This document shows positions 1 through 9,612 of a stretch of 53,268 bases of DNA, one piece after another. Origin of the DNA: CAZDDI01 sp964504195 (lineage in GTDB: Bacteria; Chloroflexota; Anaerolineae; B4-G1; SLSP01). Below the pieces are notes generated by a model that searched no databases, was not told where the DNA came from, and was given only the letters and a program-made list of their open reading frames with translations. The stretch spans positions 1-53,268 of the forward strand of contig CAZDDI010000026.1 of NCBI GenBank assembly GCA_964504195.1, read 5' to 3'. The position numbers were made by a program, and so were the translations under genes. Position 1 is the stretch's first letter. The number at the start of each line of letters is the position of its first letter.

Positions 1-58
1 CGAGCACAATTCACTGGCGCTTTACCACTGAAGACGCGCGCATTAAATTGCACAATCT

Positions 59-847
59 CTATCCGACAATTGATGTTTGCTGAACTACTAGACCTTCAAA
101 GAATGATCTCACTATCGGGTACACGCGGTCTATTTGGCTAAACTCCTGTTGATGCGTTAGCCCCTCTACAATCTCAACTTGCACCCCGGCCTCTTCCAAC
201 GATTTGCCGTTCTCTTCAATCCATTCCTGCGCACTCTTGTTCCTCGTTCCACTCAACAACAACTTTGCACATCCCATTTCCCCTGCTTCTATACTTGGCC
301 AATCGCGCATCGCCTGGAAACACGCTACCCAAACCGGTATTCGCCCTTTGATCGCTGACTTCCGCTCTTTCTCACTCACCCTCCCATCAGCATACGCCCT
401 CGCCAACCCTCCATACTTCTCTATGAACTCATCTATGTATCGATCAAACTCCTCATTTACTGCTGGCCCAAACGGAACCCCTATCACGGCTATTGCCCTC
501 ACTCGGTTCGACCACGCTCCAAGATATCTCGCTATATTCCCTCCAAAGCTATACCCACATACCCCAACTTGCTGCTCTCCACAGGCTTCCATCACCTCTT
601 CCAAATCCTTGCAGATCTTCTCGATAGCATAATCGTCTATCTGCGTCAATACATCACTCTCGCCGCTTCCACGAATGTCTACCGTAATGACTCTGAAGTC
701 CTTGCTCAATCGGCCTACATAGCCAACTTTGTGCCAGTCTTTCCTCGTCTTGCCCGCTCCGTGTAACAACACCAGGGCAGGACCTTGCCCCGTTACATCG
801 TAAGCAATCTGTACTCCATCACTGGTAGTGATATATTGTGTCGCCAT
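59..847 (-). CDS. alpha/beta hydrolase, likely integron gene cassette
   Basis: The 262-residue protein has the alpha/beta-hydrolase fold signature: an oxyanion-hole HGAG near residue 28, a nucleophile elbow GYSFGG near residue 100, and a late catalytic-type His in GLTHQQEF. The substrate cannot be told. The frame stays open to 1045, but the ATG at 847 is preferred: it has a good ribosome site (aggag, 8 bases upstream), and the extra upstream residues are a Gly/Ala/Pro-rich translation of non-coding palindromic DNA. The start lies 28 bases after a GTTAGGC core site read on the same strand, which is the usual position of a cassette gene behind the attC of the previous cassette. Its codons are less GC-rich than those of the neighbouring housekeeping genes. 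Its own attC would lie left of the window. Confidence 0.85.
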   Translation of the reverse strand: MATQYITTSDGVQIAYDVTGQGPALVLLHGAGKTRKDWHKVGYVGRLSKDFRVITVDIRGSGESDVLTQIDDYAIEKICKDLEEVMEACGEQQVGVCGYSFGGNIARYLGAWSNRVRAIAVIGVPFGPAVNEEFDRYIDEFIEKYGGLARAYADGRVSEKERKSAIKGRIPVWVACFQAMRDWPSIEAGEMGCAKLLLSGTRNKSAQEWIEENGKSLEEAGVQVEIVEGLTHQQEFSQIDRVYPIVRSFFEGLVVQQTSIVG

Positions 848-874
848 CAAAATTTCTCCTATCTCAAAACGGCA

Positions 875-1119
875 GCCTAACGGGCCGCGAGTTGAGCCGC
901 CCCCCAAGCCGCCTGCCCGCGTAGCGGGCGGGGCGGCGCCGGGGCCAGGCGAAGCCGCAGCCGCGAGCGTAGCGAGCGGGGACGGCTCCAATGAGCAGTT
1001 CGGCGGCGCCAGCGGCTTAGACGATAGGTCTTCATCAGCAGTCATGTTCCTGTAACGGTTCCTCTAGGCGAGCCGCGCCGCCGAAAACTGCGAAATGGGC
1101 AACTCGCGGCCCGTTCAGC
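875..1119 (-). repeat. attC-like recombination site (59-base-element type)
   Basis: Read on the minus strand, this starts with GCTGAAC (1119-1113) and ends with GTTAGGC (881-875). The second is a perfect match to the integron core site GTTRRRY; the first differs by one base from RYYYAAC. Inside lie 16-bp perfect inverted arms at 879-894 and 1100-1115 (aacgggccgcgagttg and its complement). The middle is very GC-rich with further small palindromes. At 245 bp it is longer than ordinary attC sites (about 60-150 bp), so it may hold an extra insertion. Its orientation relative to the hydrolase and to the integrase at 1647 is the one expected in an integron. Confidence 0.55.
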
Positions 1120-1160
1120 GGGCCAGCCTCCCCGCAGGGGAGAGCGCAGCGCCGCTGAAC
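1113..1160. repeat. inverted repeat next to the attC-like site
   Basis: Nine-base arms gttcagcgg (1113-1121) and ccgctgaac (1152-1160) face each other across 30 bases that contain another small palindrome (cccctgcgggg type). The left arm is shared with the end of the attC-like site. It may be a second, shorter folded recombination site or part of attI. Confidence 0.4.
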
Positions 1161-1183
1161 ATTGTATTAGACCGAATCTTTCA

Positions 1184-1190
1184 GTCTAAC
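1184..1190 (-). other. possible attI core site GTTAGAC
   Basis: On the minus strand this heptamer matches the GTTRRRY core. It lies between the integrase gene and the first attC-like site, where attI is expected. A heptamer alone is weak evidence. The call rests on position and orientation. Confidence 0.25.
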
Positions 1191-1281
1191 CACTCTCCAC
1201 AGCGGGAAATCCCGCCGCTTTCCGTGTAAGCCCCACCAATGCACCCTTACACGGAACTTTTCCGTTTTTTACTCCCTGGAG

Positions 1282-1310
1282 TTGTCTAATCTGGAATTTT
1301 TCGGTATAAT
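1282..1310 (+). promoter_or_regulatory. candidate sigma-70 promoter, rightward
   Basis: TTGTCT (1282-1287) and TATAAT (1305-1310) are separated by 17 bases. It points toward the integrase gene but lies 337 bases before its start codon, so the assignment is uncertain. Confidence 0.4.
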
Positions 1311-1558
1311 GCCTCCTGTGAAAGATCCCAGGCTGTAGCGTGTATCAAGTGTGGAATTTGCTACCGTACACTTGTAGATTTTTGCCACGAATTCACTCGA
1401 ATTAACACGAAAACAATAAGAAATTCGTAAAATTCGTGCTAATTCGTGGCTAAAACTGAATGCGCTTGGAAAATGTACGGTAGAAAAGTGTGGAATTCTC
1501 CTCACGCATCACGCATCACGTTTCACTAAGGGTTACATACAAGGCTTTCATATTTTTT

Positions 1559-1582
1559 ACGCATTACGCATTACGCATTACG
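1559..1582. repeat. heptamer tandem repeat (acgcatt)
   Basis: There are 3.4 exact copies of acgcatt in the spacer upstream of the integrase gene. A related two-copy array (acgcatc) lies at 1504-1520. It is likely a slippage product. Confidence 0.8.
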
Positions 1583-1646
1583 TTTTACACTCTAAAGAAT
1601 AGTATAAAACACCTTCTTCTACAAGTCAAATTTTGCGAGGGCTGCC

Positions 1647-2591
1647 ATGCCGCCAGAGAGAAAACTGCTCGATCAAGTCAGCGATGCGCTCCGCCTCAAA
1701 CATTATGCCCTGCGCACCGAAGAAGCCTACCTCTACTGGATCAAACGCTTCATCCTCTTCCACCACAAACGCCACCCCCGCGAGATGGGGACGCCGGAAA
1801 TCCGCGCCTTCCTCGTCCATCTCGCGGTAGAGGAACACGTCGCTGCCGCCACCCAAACCCAGGCCCTCAGCGCCATCCTCTTCCTTTACCGCGAAGTGCT
1901 GCGCCAGGAACTGGATCCGCTCGACCTGGAAGCCATCCGCGCGCGCAAACCCAAACGGCTCCCCACCGTGTTGACCAAAACCGAAGTCCAACGGGTGCTG
2001 GGGCAAATGTCCGGCGTGCAACGGCTGGTAGCGCAGCTGCTTTACGGTAGCGGCTTGCGGGTGCATGACCTCGAATTCGAACGGCTCGAAATTCAGGTGC
2101 GCGATGGCAAAGGCGCGCAAGATCGTATCACCATGTTGCCCACGAGTCTGGTAGAGCCATTGCGCATTCACTTGCTGCAAGTCCAACAGCTCCACACGCA
2201 AGACCTGGAACGTGGCTACGGCTGTGTGTTTCTACCCGACGCGCTGGAACGCAAATACCCCAACGCCTGCCGGGAATGGGGCTGGCAATACGTTTTCCCT
2301 TCCGACCGCATCGCCACAGACCCGCGCAGCGAGGCACTCCGCCGGCACCACCTGCACGAAAGCAGTATCCAAAAAGCCGTGCGCGCCGCCGCCAAATCTG
2401 CCGGCATCGTCAAACACGTCGGCCCCCACACCTTCCGCCATTCCTTTGCCACGCACCTTCTGGAAGCCCATTACGACATCCGCACCGTGCAGGAACTTTT
2501 GGGGCATAAAGATGTCAAAACCACCATGATTTACACTCACGTTCTCAACTGCGGCCCCCTCGCCGTCCGCAGCCCGCTCGATCCGTCCTAA
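1647..2591 (+). CDS. intI: integron integrase (IntI-type tyrosine recombinase), internally deleted
   Basis: This tyrosine recombinase catalyses attI x attC exchange. All catalytic positions are visible: R138 (YGSGLR), K155 (GKGAQDR), H261 and R264 (HTFRHSF), H287 (LLGHKD) and the nucleophile Y296 (MIYTH). The IntI-specific insert is present at about residues 200-235 (ALERKYPNACREWGWQYVFP, then DPRS and RRHHLHE), which separates it from XerC/D. The C-terminal LN..GP..VRSPLD is also IntI-like. Compared with remembered IntI sequences, the segment LMECLRLR that normally follows SGLR is absent: residue 138 runs directly into VHDLEFERLEI. This is an in-frame loss of 8 codons at about 2061, between two LR pairs. 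It removes the helix after the first catalytic Arg and probably inactivates the enzyme. The start at 1647 has a gcgagg ribosome site. Confidence 0.9.
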   Translation: MPPERKLLDQVSDALRLKHYALRTEEAYLYWIKRFILFHHKRHPREMGTPEIRAFLVHLAVEEHVAAATQTQALSAILFLYREVLRQELDPLDLEAIRARKPKRLPTVLTKTEVQRVLGQMSGVQRLVAQLLYGSGLRVHDLEFERLEIQVRDGKGAQDRITMLPTSLVEPLRIHLLQVQQLHTQDLERGYGCVFLPDALERKYPNACREWGWQYVFPSDRIATDPRSEALRRHHLHESSIQKAVRAAAKSAGIVKHVGPHTFRHSFATHLLEAHYDIRTVQELLGHKDVKTTMIYTHVLNCGPLAVRSPLDPS

Positions 2592-2619
2592 ACCGCCCTG
2601 TGACCTCCCCCACCCCAAC

Positions 2620-2652
2620 AAAAACACCCCCGATCCACTGGATCGGGGGTGT
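2620..2652 (-). terminator. intrinsic terminator of groES-groEL
   Basis: A 13-bp perfect stem (2624-2636 with 2640-2652) has a 3-base loop. On the minus strand it is followed by TTTT at 2623-2620. It sits 22 bases after the groEL stop codon. Confidence 0.85.
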
Positions 2653-2674
2653 AGCATTTACGTCAGGGAACGAT

Positions 2675-4324
2675 TTAGTAATCCATCCCCATACCGCCAC
2701 CCATCCCGCCGCCGCCGGGCATCGGCTTCTCGGCTTCGGGGATGTCGGTGATGAGCGCCTCGGTGCTGAGCACCATCGAGGCTACAGAGGCGGCGTTAAG
2801 CAGCGCGCCCTTCGTCACCTTGGCCGGATCAATGATGCCGGCCTTGACCATGTCCTTGAACTCGCCAGTGATGACATCATAGCCAATCAGATTGCTCTTC
2901 TTCTCAGCCTGCGCACGCCGCACATCGGCCAACACCACCGCGCCGTCCATACCGGCGTTCTCGGCGATCTTGCGGATGGGCATTTCCAGCGCCTTGCGCA
3001 GAATGGTGACGCCGGTCTGCTCGTCGGCGTATTCCATCTTGACCTCATCGAGCACCTGCATCGCGTTGAGCAGCGCCACACCACCGCCAGGGACGATGCC
3101 CTCTTCGACAGCGGCGCGGGTCGCGCTGAGCGCGTCCTCGACCCGGTGCTTCTTTTCCTTGAGCTCGGTCTCGGTCGCCGCGCCTACGCGGATGATGGCG
3201 ACGCCGCCGGCCAGCTTAGCGAGCCGCTCTTGCAGCTTCTCGCGGTCGTAATCGGAGGTGGAGTGCTCCATCTCGGTCTTGATCTGCTCGATGCGCGCGG
3301 TAATCAGCGCATCGCTGCCCTGCCCGCTGACGATGGTGGTCTCATCCTTGGTGGAGATGACCTTATCGGCGCGGCCCAGATCTTCGAAAGTGGCGCTATC
3401 CAGTTTGCGGCCCTCTTCCTCGGTGATGACGTGCCCACCGGTGAGCACGGCAATATCCTGCAACATCGCCTTGCGGCGGTCGCCAAAGCCAGGGGCCTTG
3501 ATCCCCAACACATTCAGCAACCCGCGCAGCTTGTTGACCACCAGGGTCGCCAACGCCTCGCCGTCCACATCCTCGCAGATGATGACCAGATTGCGGATAC
3601 CCTTCTGCACCATTTTCTCCAGAATCGGCACCAAGTCTTGTGCAGCGGAAATTTTCTTATCATAAATGAGGATGTACGCATCCTCGATCACGGCTTCCAT
3701 GTTCTCCGGGCTGGTGATGAAGTAGGGGCTGATGTAACCCCGGTCGAACTGCATACCCTCGACATACTCGGTCTCGAACGCCAGACCCTTGGATTCTTCG
3801 ACAGTGATGACGCCATCCTTGCCGACCTTGTCCATGACCTCAGCGATAAGCTCGCCGATCTCCCGATCCTGCGCCGAAATTGCCGCGACGTTGGCGATGT
3901 CCTCTTTTGTTACCACTTCAACAGCGGCGTCCCGGATGGTATCCGCCACGCGCTCAGCAGCCGCAAGGATACCCTTCTTGATGAGCATCGGATTCGCGCC
4001 GGCGGCCACATTCTTCATCCCCTCTTCGATGAGGACGTGCGCCAACAGCGTGGCGGTGGTGGTGCCGTCGCCGGCGATGTCATTGGTCTTGGTGGCAGCT
4101 TCTTTGAGGAGCTGCGCGCCCATATTCTCAAAGGGGTCCTTCAACTCGATTTCTTTGGCGACGGTCACACCATCGTGGGTGATGGTGGGCGCGCCCCATT
4201 TCTTATCCAGCGCCACGTTACGGCCCTTCGGGCCTAACGTCGTGACCACCGCATCCGCCAAAATATCCATACCGCGCTTGAGCGAAGCCCGCGCGTCAGT
4301 TCCAAATTGCAATTGCTTAGCCAT
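2675..4324 (-). CDS. groEL: chaperonin GroEL (Hsp60)
   Basis: This is the large ring subunit of the cytosolic ATP-dependent folding chaperonin. It has the full family length (549 aa). It begins MAKQLQFGTDAR, carries the ATP-binding GDGTTTAT near residue 86 and the GGGVALL segment near residue 413, and ends in the Gly/Met-rich tail GGGGMGGGMGMDY. Its partner groES is 38 bp upstream in the same operon. The start at 4324 is preceded by gaggagg. Heat-shock control is expected from the CIRCE operators upstream of groES. Nothing is unusual in the sequence. Confidence 0.99.
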   Translation of the reverse strand: MAKQLQFGTDARASLKRGMDILADAVVTTLGPKGRNVALDKKWGAPTITHDGVTVAKEIELKDPFENMGAQLLKEAATKTNDIAGDGTTTATLLAHVLIEEGMKNVAAGANPMLIKKGILAAAERVADTIRDAAVEVVTKEDIANVAAISAQDREIGELIAEVMDKVGKDGVITVEESKGLAFETEYVEGMQFDRGYISPYFITSPENMEAVIEDAYILIYDKKISAAQDLVPILEKMVQKGIRNLVIICEDVDGEALATLVVNKLRGLLNVLGIKAPGFGDRRKAMLQDIAVLTGGHVITEEEGRKLDSATFEDLGRADKVISTKDETTIVSGQGSDALITARIEQIKTEMEHSTSDYDREKLQERLAKLAGGVAIIRVGAATETELKEKKHRVEDALSATRAAVEEGIVPGGGVALLNAMQVLDEVKMEYADEQTGVTILRKALEMPIRKIAENAGMDGAVVLADVRRAQAEKKSNLIGYDVITGEFKDMVKAGIIDPAKVTKGALLNAASVASMVLSTEALITDIPEAEKPMPGGGGMGGGMGMDY

Positions 4325-4362
4325 AATTATATGTCCTCCTCTTACCGATGAACTTGTTGAAA

Positions 4363-4668
4363 TTAGTCTTCAATGACACCCAGGATGTCTTCAACGCGGA
4401 GAATCAGCATCTCCTTACCTTCGCGGGTCTTGAAGGTGGTGCCGGCATACTTGGCATAGATCACCAGGTCGCCCACCTGCGGGCCAACCACGACACCCTC
4501 TTCATTCTTGACCTCGACGCCCGCACCCAGGGCCACGATCTTGCCCTGCTGCGGTTTTTCTTTGGCGGTATCTGGCAATACCAGCTTGCCACCGGCGAAG
4601 GTCATCTCTTCTTCTACAATCGGTTCGACGACGACGCGATCACCCAAGGGACGAATTTTGACACTCAT
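4363..4668 (-). CDS. groES: co-chaperonin GroES (Hsp10)
   Basis: This is the lid of the GroEL chamber. The 101-aa protein has the usual IRPLGDRVVV start, the mobile-loop region around residues 18-35 (EEEMTFAGGKLVLPDTAKEK), and the conserved GDLVIYAKYAGTTF toward the end. It is the first gene of the groES-groEL operon, with ribosome site ggaggt 5 bases before the ATG. A promoter and two CIRCE operators lie directly upstream. Confidence 0.99.
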   Translation of the reverse strand: MSVKIRPLGDRVVVEPIVEEEMTFAGGKLVLPDTAKEKPQQGKIVALGAGVEVKNEEGVVVGPQVGDLVIYAKYAGTTFKTREGKEMLILRVEDILGVIED

Positions 4669-4710
4669 ACGTTACCTCCATACATAGATTTGTGATTATG
4701 TTGAAGTCGT

Positions 4711-4737
4711 TTAGCACTCGGTGAGGTAGACTGCTAA
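4711..4737 (-). promoter_or_regulatory. CIRCE operator (HrcA site) 1
   Basis: TTAGCACTC, nine bases, then GACTGCTAA. This matches the CIRCE consensus TTAGCACTC-N9-GAGTGCTAA with one mismatch. It lies just downstream of the predicted transcription start of groES, where bound HrcA would block transcription. Confidence 0.93.
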
Positions 4738-4747
4738 ACACCCCCTT

Positions 4748-4776
4748 ATAGTAACACAAGCTACAGGTTTTGTCAA
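4748..4776 (-). promoter_or_regulatory. sigma-70 promoter of groES-groEL
   Basis: On the minus strand, TTGACA (4776-4771) and TACTAT (4753-4748) are separated by 17 bases. It lies between the two CIRCE elements, and the start point is expected near 4741. Confidence 0.88.
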
Positions 4777-4793
4777 GTATTTTGAGGGGATTT

Positions 4794-4820
4794 TTAGCAC
4801 TTGAAGAGGATGAGTGCTAT
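4794..4820 (-). promoter_or_regulatory. CIRCE operator (HrcA site) 2
   Basis: TTAGCACTT, nine bases, then GAGTGCTAT: two mismatches from the CIRCE consensus. It lies upstream of the -35 box, so the promoter is bracketed by two operators. Confidence 0.8.
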
Positions 4821-4982
4821 CATATAACGTGAAACGGGATGCGGGATACGTGAAGAAAAGGCGAATTCACCACAAAGACGCAGAGTTCACTGAAGGTTTT
4901 AGAAATTTCTCTGTGTTCTCTACATCTCTGTGGTGATAAATTCTTCTTGAGGGCTATTCGCTATTTACCATTCGCCATTCGC

Positions 4983-5681
4983 TTATTCTATCGCCTCATC
5001 CTCATCAATCTCCAACCAGCCATCATCTTCTTCCGATAGCCAGCCGCCGGTTTCGGGATCAATCGCCGCCATGTAGTGAAACCCCTCCGCGCCCAACAGC
5101 CTGTTCAAATGCGCCATGATTTTATCGGGATTGTCATACGGCCCGGACACGAAGAACGGCTTACCCTCTGTCCCGCCGACGGGAATCGGCTCAGTAAAAA
5201 CGGCCGGATCGGCATCGCCCAGCATAATCGCGGCTTCGGCATAGTCGCGGTGCGGGCGAAACTTGAGATTGGTCGCGTAATCCAGCCCGGCCTTGATGAC
5301 GGCCGCCACATGATGCTCATCCGTGCGCATCATCTCCTGCCGCGCCTGGACGCCTTGCAGAAACTCCGTGCGGAACTCCTGCGCATCCTCGAACCGCCCC
5401 ACCATCGCATTCTTGACGCCCAGACACGCGCGATCCACCAGATACGAGGCCATGATGACTTCGCCCGTGTTGGGGTTGCGCCGCGCCAGGACAAGCTGAT
5501 TCAGCTGCATCGGGTCTTCCCATGCCTCATTGATCCAGCACTCCATCACGGGCCAAGTGGCGGCTTTACGCAACAACGCCTTGCGCCCCAGCGTTTGCGC
5601 ACCTGAGCGGGCGGCCTTCTGCTTGGCCTTGCGCTTGGCGGCCTTCCGTTCCAACTTTTGTTGTCGCTTATCGGGTGCCAT
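4983..5681 (-). CDS. hypothetical protein, basic N-terminus and acidic C-terminus
   Basis: I do not recognise this 232-aa family. The first 30 residues are Lys/Arg/Ala-rich (KRQQKLERKAAKRKAKQK), the middle is a compact mixed alpha/beta sequence with ECWINEAWEDP and GKPFFVSGPYDNP, and the tail is very acidic (EEDDGWLEIDEDEA). There is no signal peptide and no membrane segment, so it is probably cytosolic. The start at 5681 is chosen because caggagg lies 8 bases upstream. The longer open frame to 5720 begins in an AT-rich repeat. It lies between groES and valS on the same strand but is probably transcribed separately, since gaps of about 100-300 bases separate it from both. Confidence 0.75.
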   Translation of the reverse strand: MAPDKRQQKLERKAAKRKAKQKAARSGAQTLGRKALLRKAATWPVMECWINEAWEDPMQLNQLVLARRNPNTGEVIMASYLVDRACLGVKNAMVGRFEDAQEFRTEFLQGVQARQEMMRTDEHHVAAVIKAGLDYATNLKFRPHRDYAEAAIMLGDADPAVFTEPIPVGGTEGKPFFVSGPYDNPDKIMAHLNRLLGAEGFHYMAAIDPETGGWLSEEDDGWLEIDEDEAIE

Positions 5682-5699
5682 AAGTGTTCCTCCTGAAAA

Positions 5700-5778
5700 A
5701 TATCGAATGTCAAATTTCAAATTTCAAATCGCAAATCTCAAATTGCGATTTGTGATTTGCGATTTGCTGATTTGTCCA
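5700..5778. repeat. AT-rich palindromic spacer
   Basis: Tandem and inverted copies of caaatttcaaa / gatttgcgatttg fill the gap between valS and the downstream hypothetical gene. The segment can fold into a long weak hairpin. It resembles other decayed spacers in the window. Confidence 0.6.
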
Positions 5779-8523
<2,745 letters not shown>

Positions 8524-8555
8524 GGAGTGCTCCTTTTTCAATTCTCTCATCGTAG

Positions 8556-8573
8556 CACAGGATTTATCCTGTG
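8556..8573. repeat. short palindrome cacaggat-tt-atcctgtg
   Basis: This perfect 8-bp-arm hairpin lies 33 bases upstream of valS, next to a REP copy at 8584-8601. It is likely part of the REP set mobilised by the nearby RAYT. Confidence 0.7.
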
Positions 8574-8583
8574 TCTTCATGCC

Positions 8584-8601
8584 GGATGAATCCTGCGCTA
8601 C
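8584..8601. repeat. REP-like repeat, copy 1
   Basis: ggatgaatcctgcgctac is identical to 9538-9555 on the other side of the RAYT gene. Confidence 0.8.
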
Positions 8602-8863
8602 AAAACTACACCGTCCCCGCACAGGATTATGAAAATTAAGAAAATAAACCGGAAATAAAACAGATTGCCTAAATTCCGTAATGAAGAAATATAGGATTTT
8701 TTAAAGCGATTTATGTATTTGATAGCGCAAAAAGTAGCGCCATTGATGTCTTAGTGGGGCGTGGGTATTCATTTTTGCATATAATACAGACTCTTTGGTG
8801 TAAATACACTTTATTGTTGATAACGGAAACTTTGGCATTAGACCTTATTTACGGATTAATTTC
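8602..8863. other. AT-rich spacer downstream of RAYT gene
   Basis: I see no gene or clear RNA here. The stretch is strikingly AT-rich compared with valS and the RAYT gene. It probably carries the valS promoter on its minus strand, but no confident -35/-10 pair was found. Confidence 0.6.
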
Positions 8864-9517
8864 TTAAAATTCATAATCCTGTGTTACAAAACTATACGGC
8901 CATTCATCCCAAGCATTCACCAACCCGGCTTTGACTGGATTGTTCAGGATATACCACACGATGCGCTCCAATTCGCCGCCATCGCGCACGAAATGATCGT
9001 AACTCTCATCCTGCCAAAAGCTGCCACTGCGCTCCAAATGCTGATTGGCGTAACGCGCTGAGCGACCTTTTAGCAACTTCAGGGCATGGCTTAATACCGA
9101 GGGATGTCTCTTATTGTCGCGTTTTTCGTCATCATAGAGCGCGCAATCCACCAATAAATGAACATGATTGGGCATAACACAAAAGGCCACTATATCGTAG
9201 TGCGTACCGTGCAAACGCTGCATTTCCTGTATAACGATGCCAGCGATAACTGGATCGCGTAGCCAGGTAGGGCCATGCGTCATCTGGTCGAGATAGGCAT
9301 CGTAACGCCCAAAGTATTTCTTTTGAATGTTGTAACGTTCCATCGAGAAAGCCGCACCCTGGAATCCTGCTTGTAACTGGCGTTCTTCTTCATCGAACTC
9401 CTGGCGCAATTGTTCGACCACCGCAGCAGGCAACGTTCCCGCCAGCCGAAAGGTGATGAAAAACGTCGCACAGGTAGGGTGGACGTGCGGAAGATTGCGG
9501 CGGTAGTAGGTGGTCAT
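8864..9517 (-). mobile_element. REP-associated tyrosine transposase (RAYT, IS200-like Y1 family)
   Basis: This 217-aa protein is a domesticated-type single-strand transposase that acts on REP palindromes. It has the HUH motif in FCVMPNHVHLLVD near residue 120 and the family-typical FITFRLAGTLP start. The catalytic Tyr is probable in QDESYDHFVRD near residue 175, followed by the family hallmark IVWYILNNPVKAGLV. The gene looks intact. It is bracketed by identical 18-base REP copies at 8584-8601 and 9538-9555, and further out by 28-bp direct repeats of the valS start (8499-8526, 9585-9612). No strong ribosome site precedes the ATG at 9517. Confidence 0.92.
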
Positions 9518-9537
9518 AGTTGTAAGCAGCAGAGGCA

Positions 9538-9555
9538 GGATGAATCCTGCGCTAC
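9538..9555. repeat. REP-like repeat, copy 2
   Basis: ggatgaatcctgcgctac is identical to 8584-8601. It lies 20 bases upstream of the RAYT start codon. Confidence 0.8.
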
Positions 9556-9612
9556 GTCAAGCCGACCTTTGAATTCTTTAGTGGTGTAGGTTTTGGATAG
9601 GTCGGTCATGGA
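9553..9612 (-). pseudogene. duplicated 5' fragment of valS
   Basis: Reading leftward from the ATG at 9609, the frame begins MTDLSKTYTTKEFKGRL, clearly a drifted copy of the valS start MTDLSKTYNPKEHEERL. It then runs into the REP sequence and stops. The first 28 bases match valS at 27 of 28 positions. It is too short to function. Confidence 0.8.

Larger units (their letters stand above)
1120..1646. other. non-coding region between attC-like site and integrase gene
   Basis: No convincing gene is seen here. It holds an inverted repeat ttccgtgtaa/ttacacggaa around 1219-1257 followed by a T-run (terminator-like). It also holds a 60-base inverted repeat built from gccacgaatt and its complement (1384-1450), and two short tandem arrays: acgcatc at 1504-1520 and acgcatt at 1559-1582. 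These are typical of the decayed, palindrome-rich spacers seen elsewhere in the window. Confidence 0.7.

Noticed and set aside
828..1055. 75-codon frame across the attC-like site, and the N-terminal extension of the hydrolase to 1045
   Set aside because: Gly/Ala/Pro-rich translation of palindromic DNA. The good ribosome site at 847 defines the hydrolase start instead.
1500..1590. Short direct repeats upstream of the integrase as a CRISPR or origin iteron array
   Set aside because: The units are 7 bases, contiguous and slippage-like, with no spacers and no replication or Cas gene nearby.
2600..4237. 545-codon open frame on the plus strand across groEL
   Set aside because: It is exactly antisense to groEL, which is certain. 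Long antisense frames are common in GC-rich conserved genes, and it has no ribosome site or recognisable sequence.
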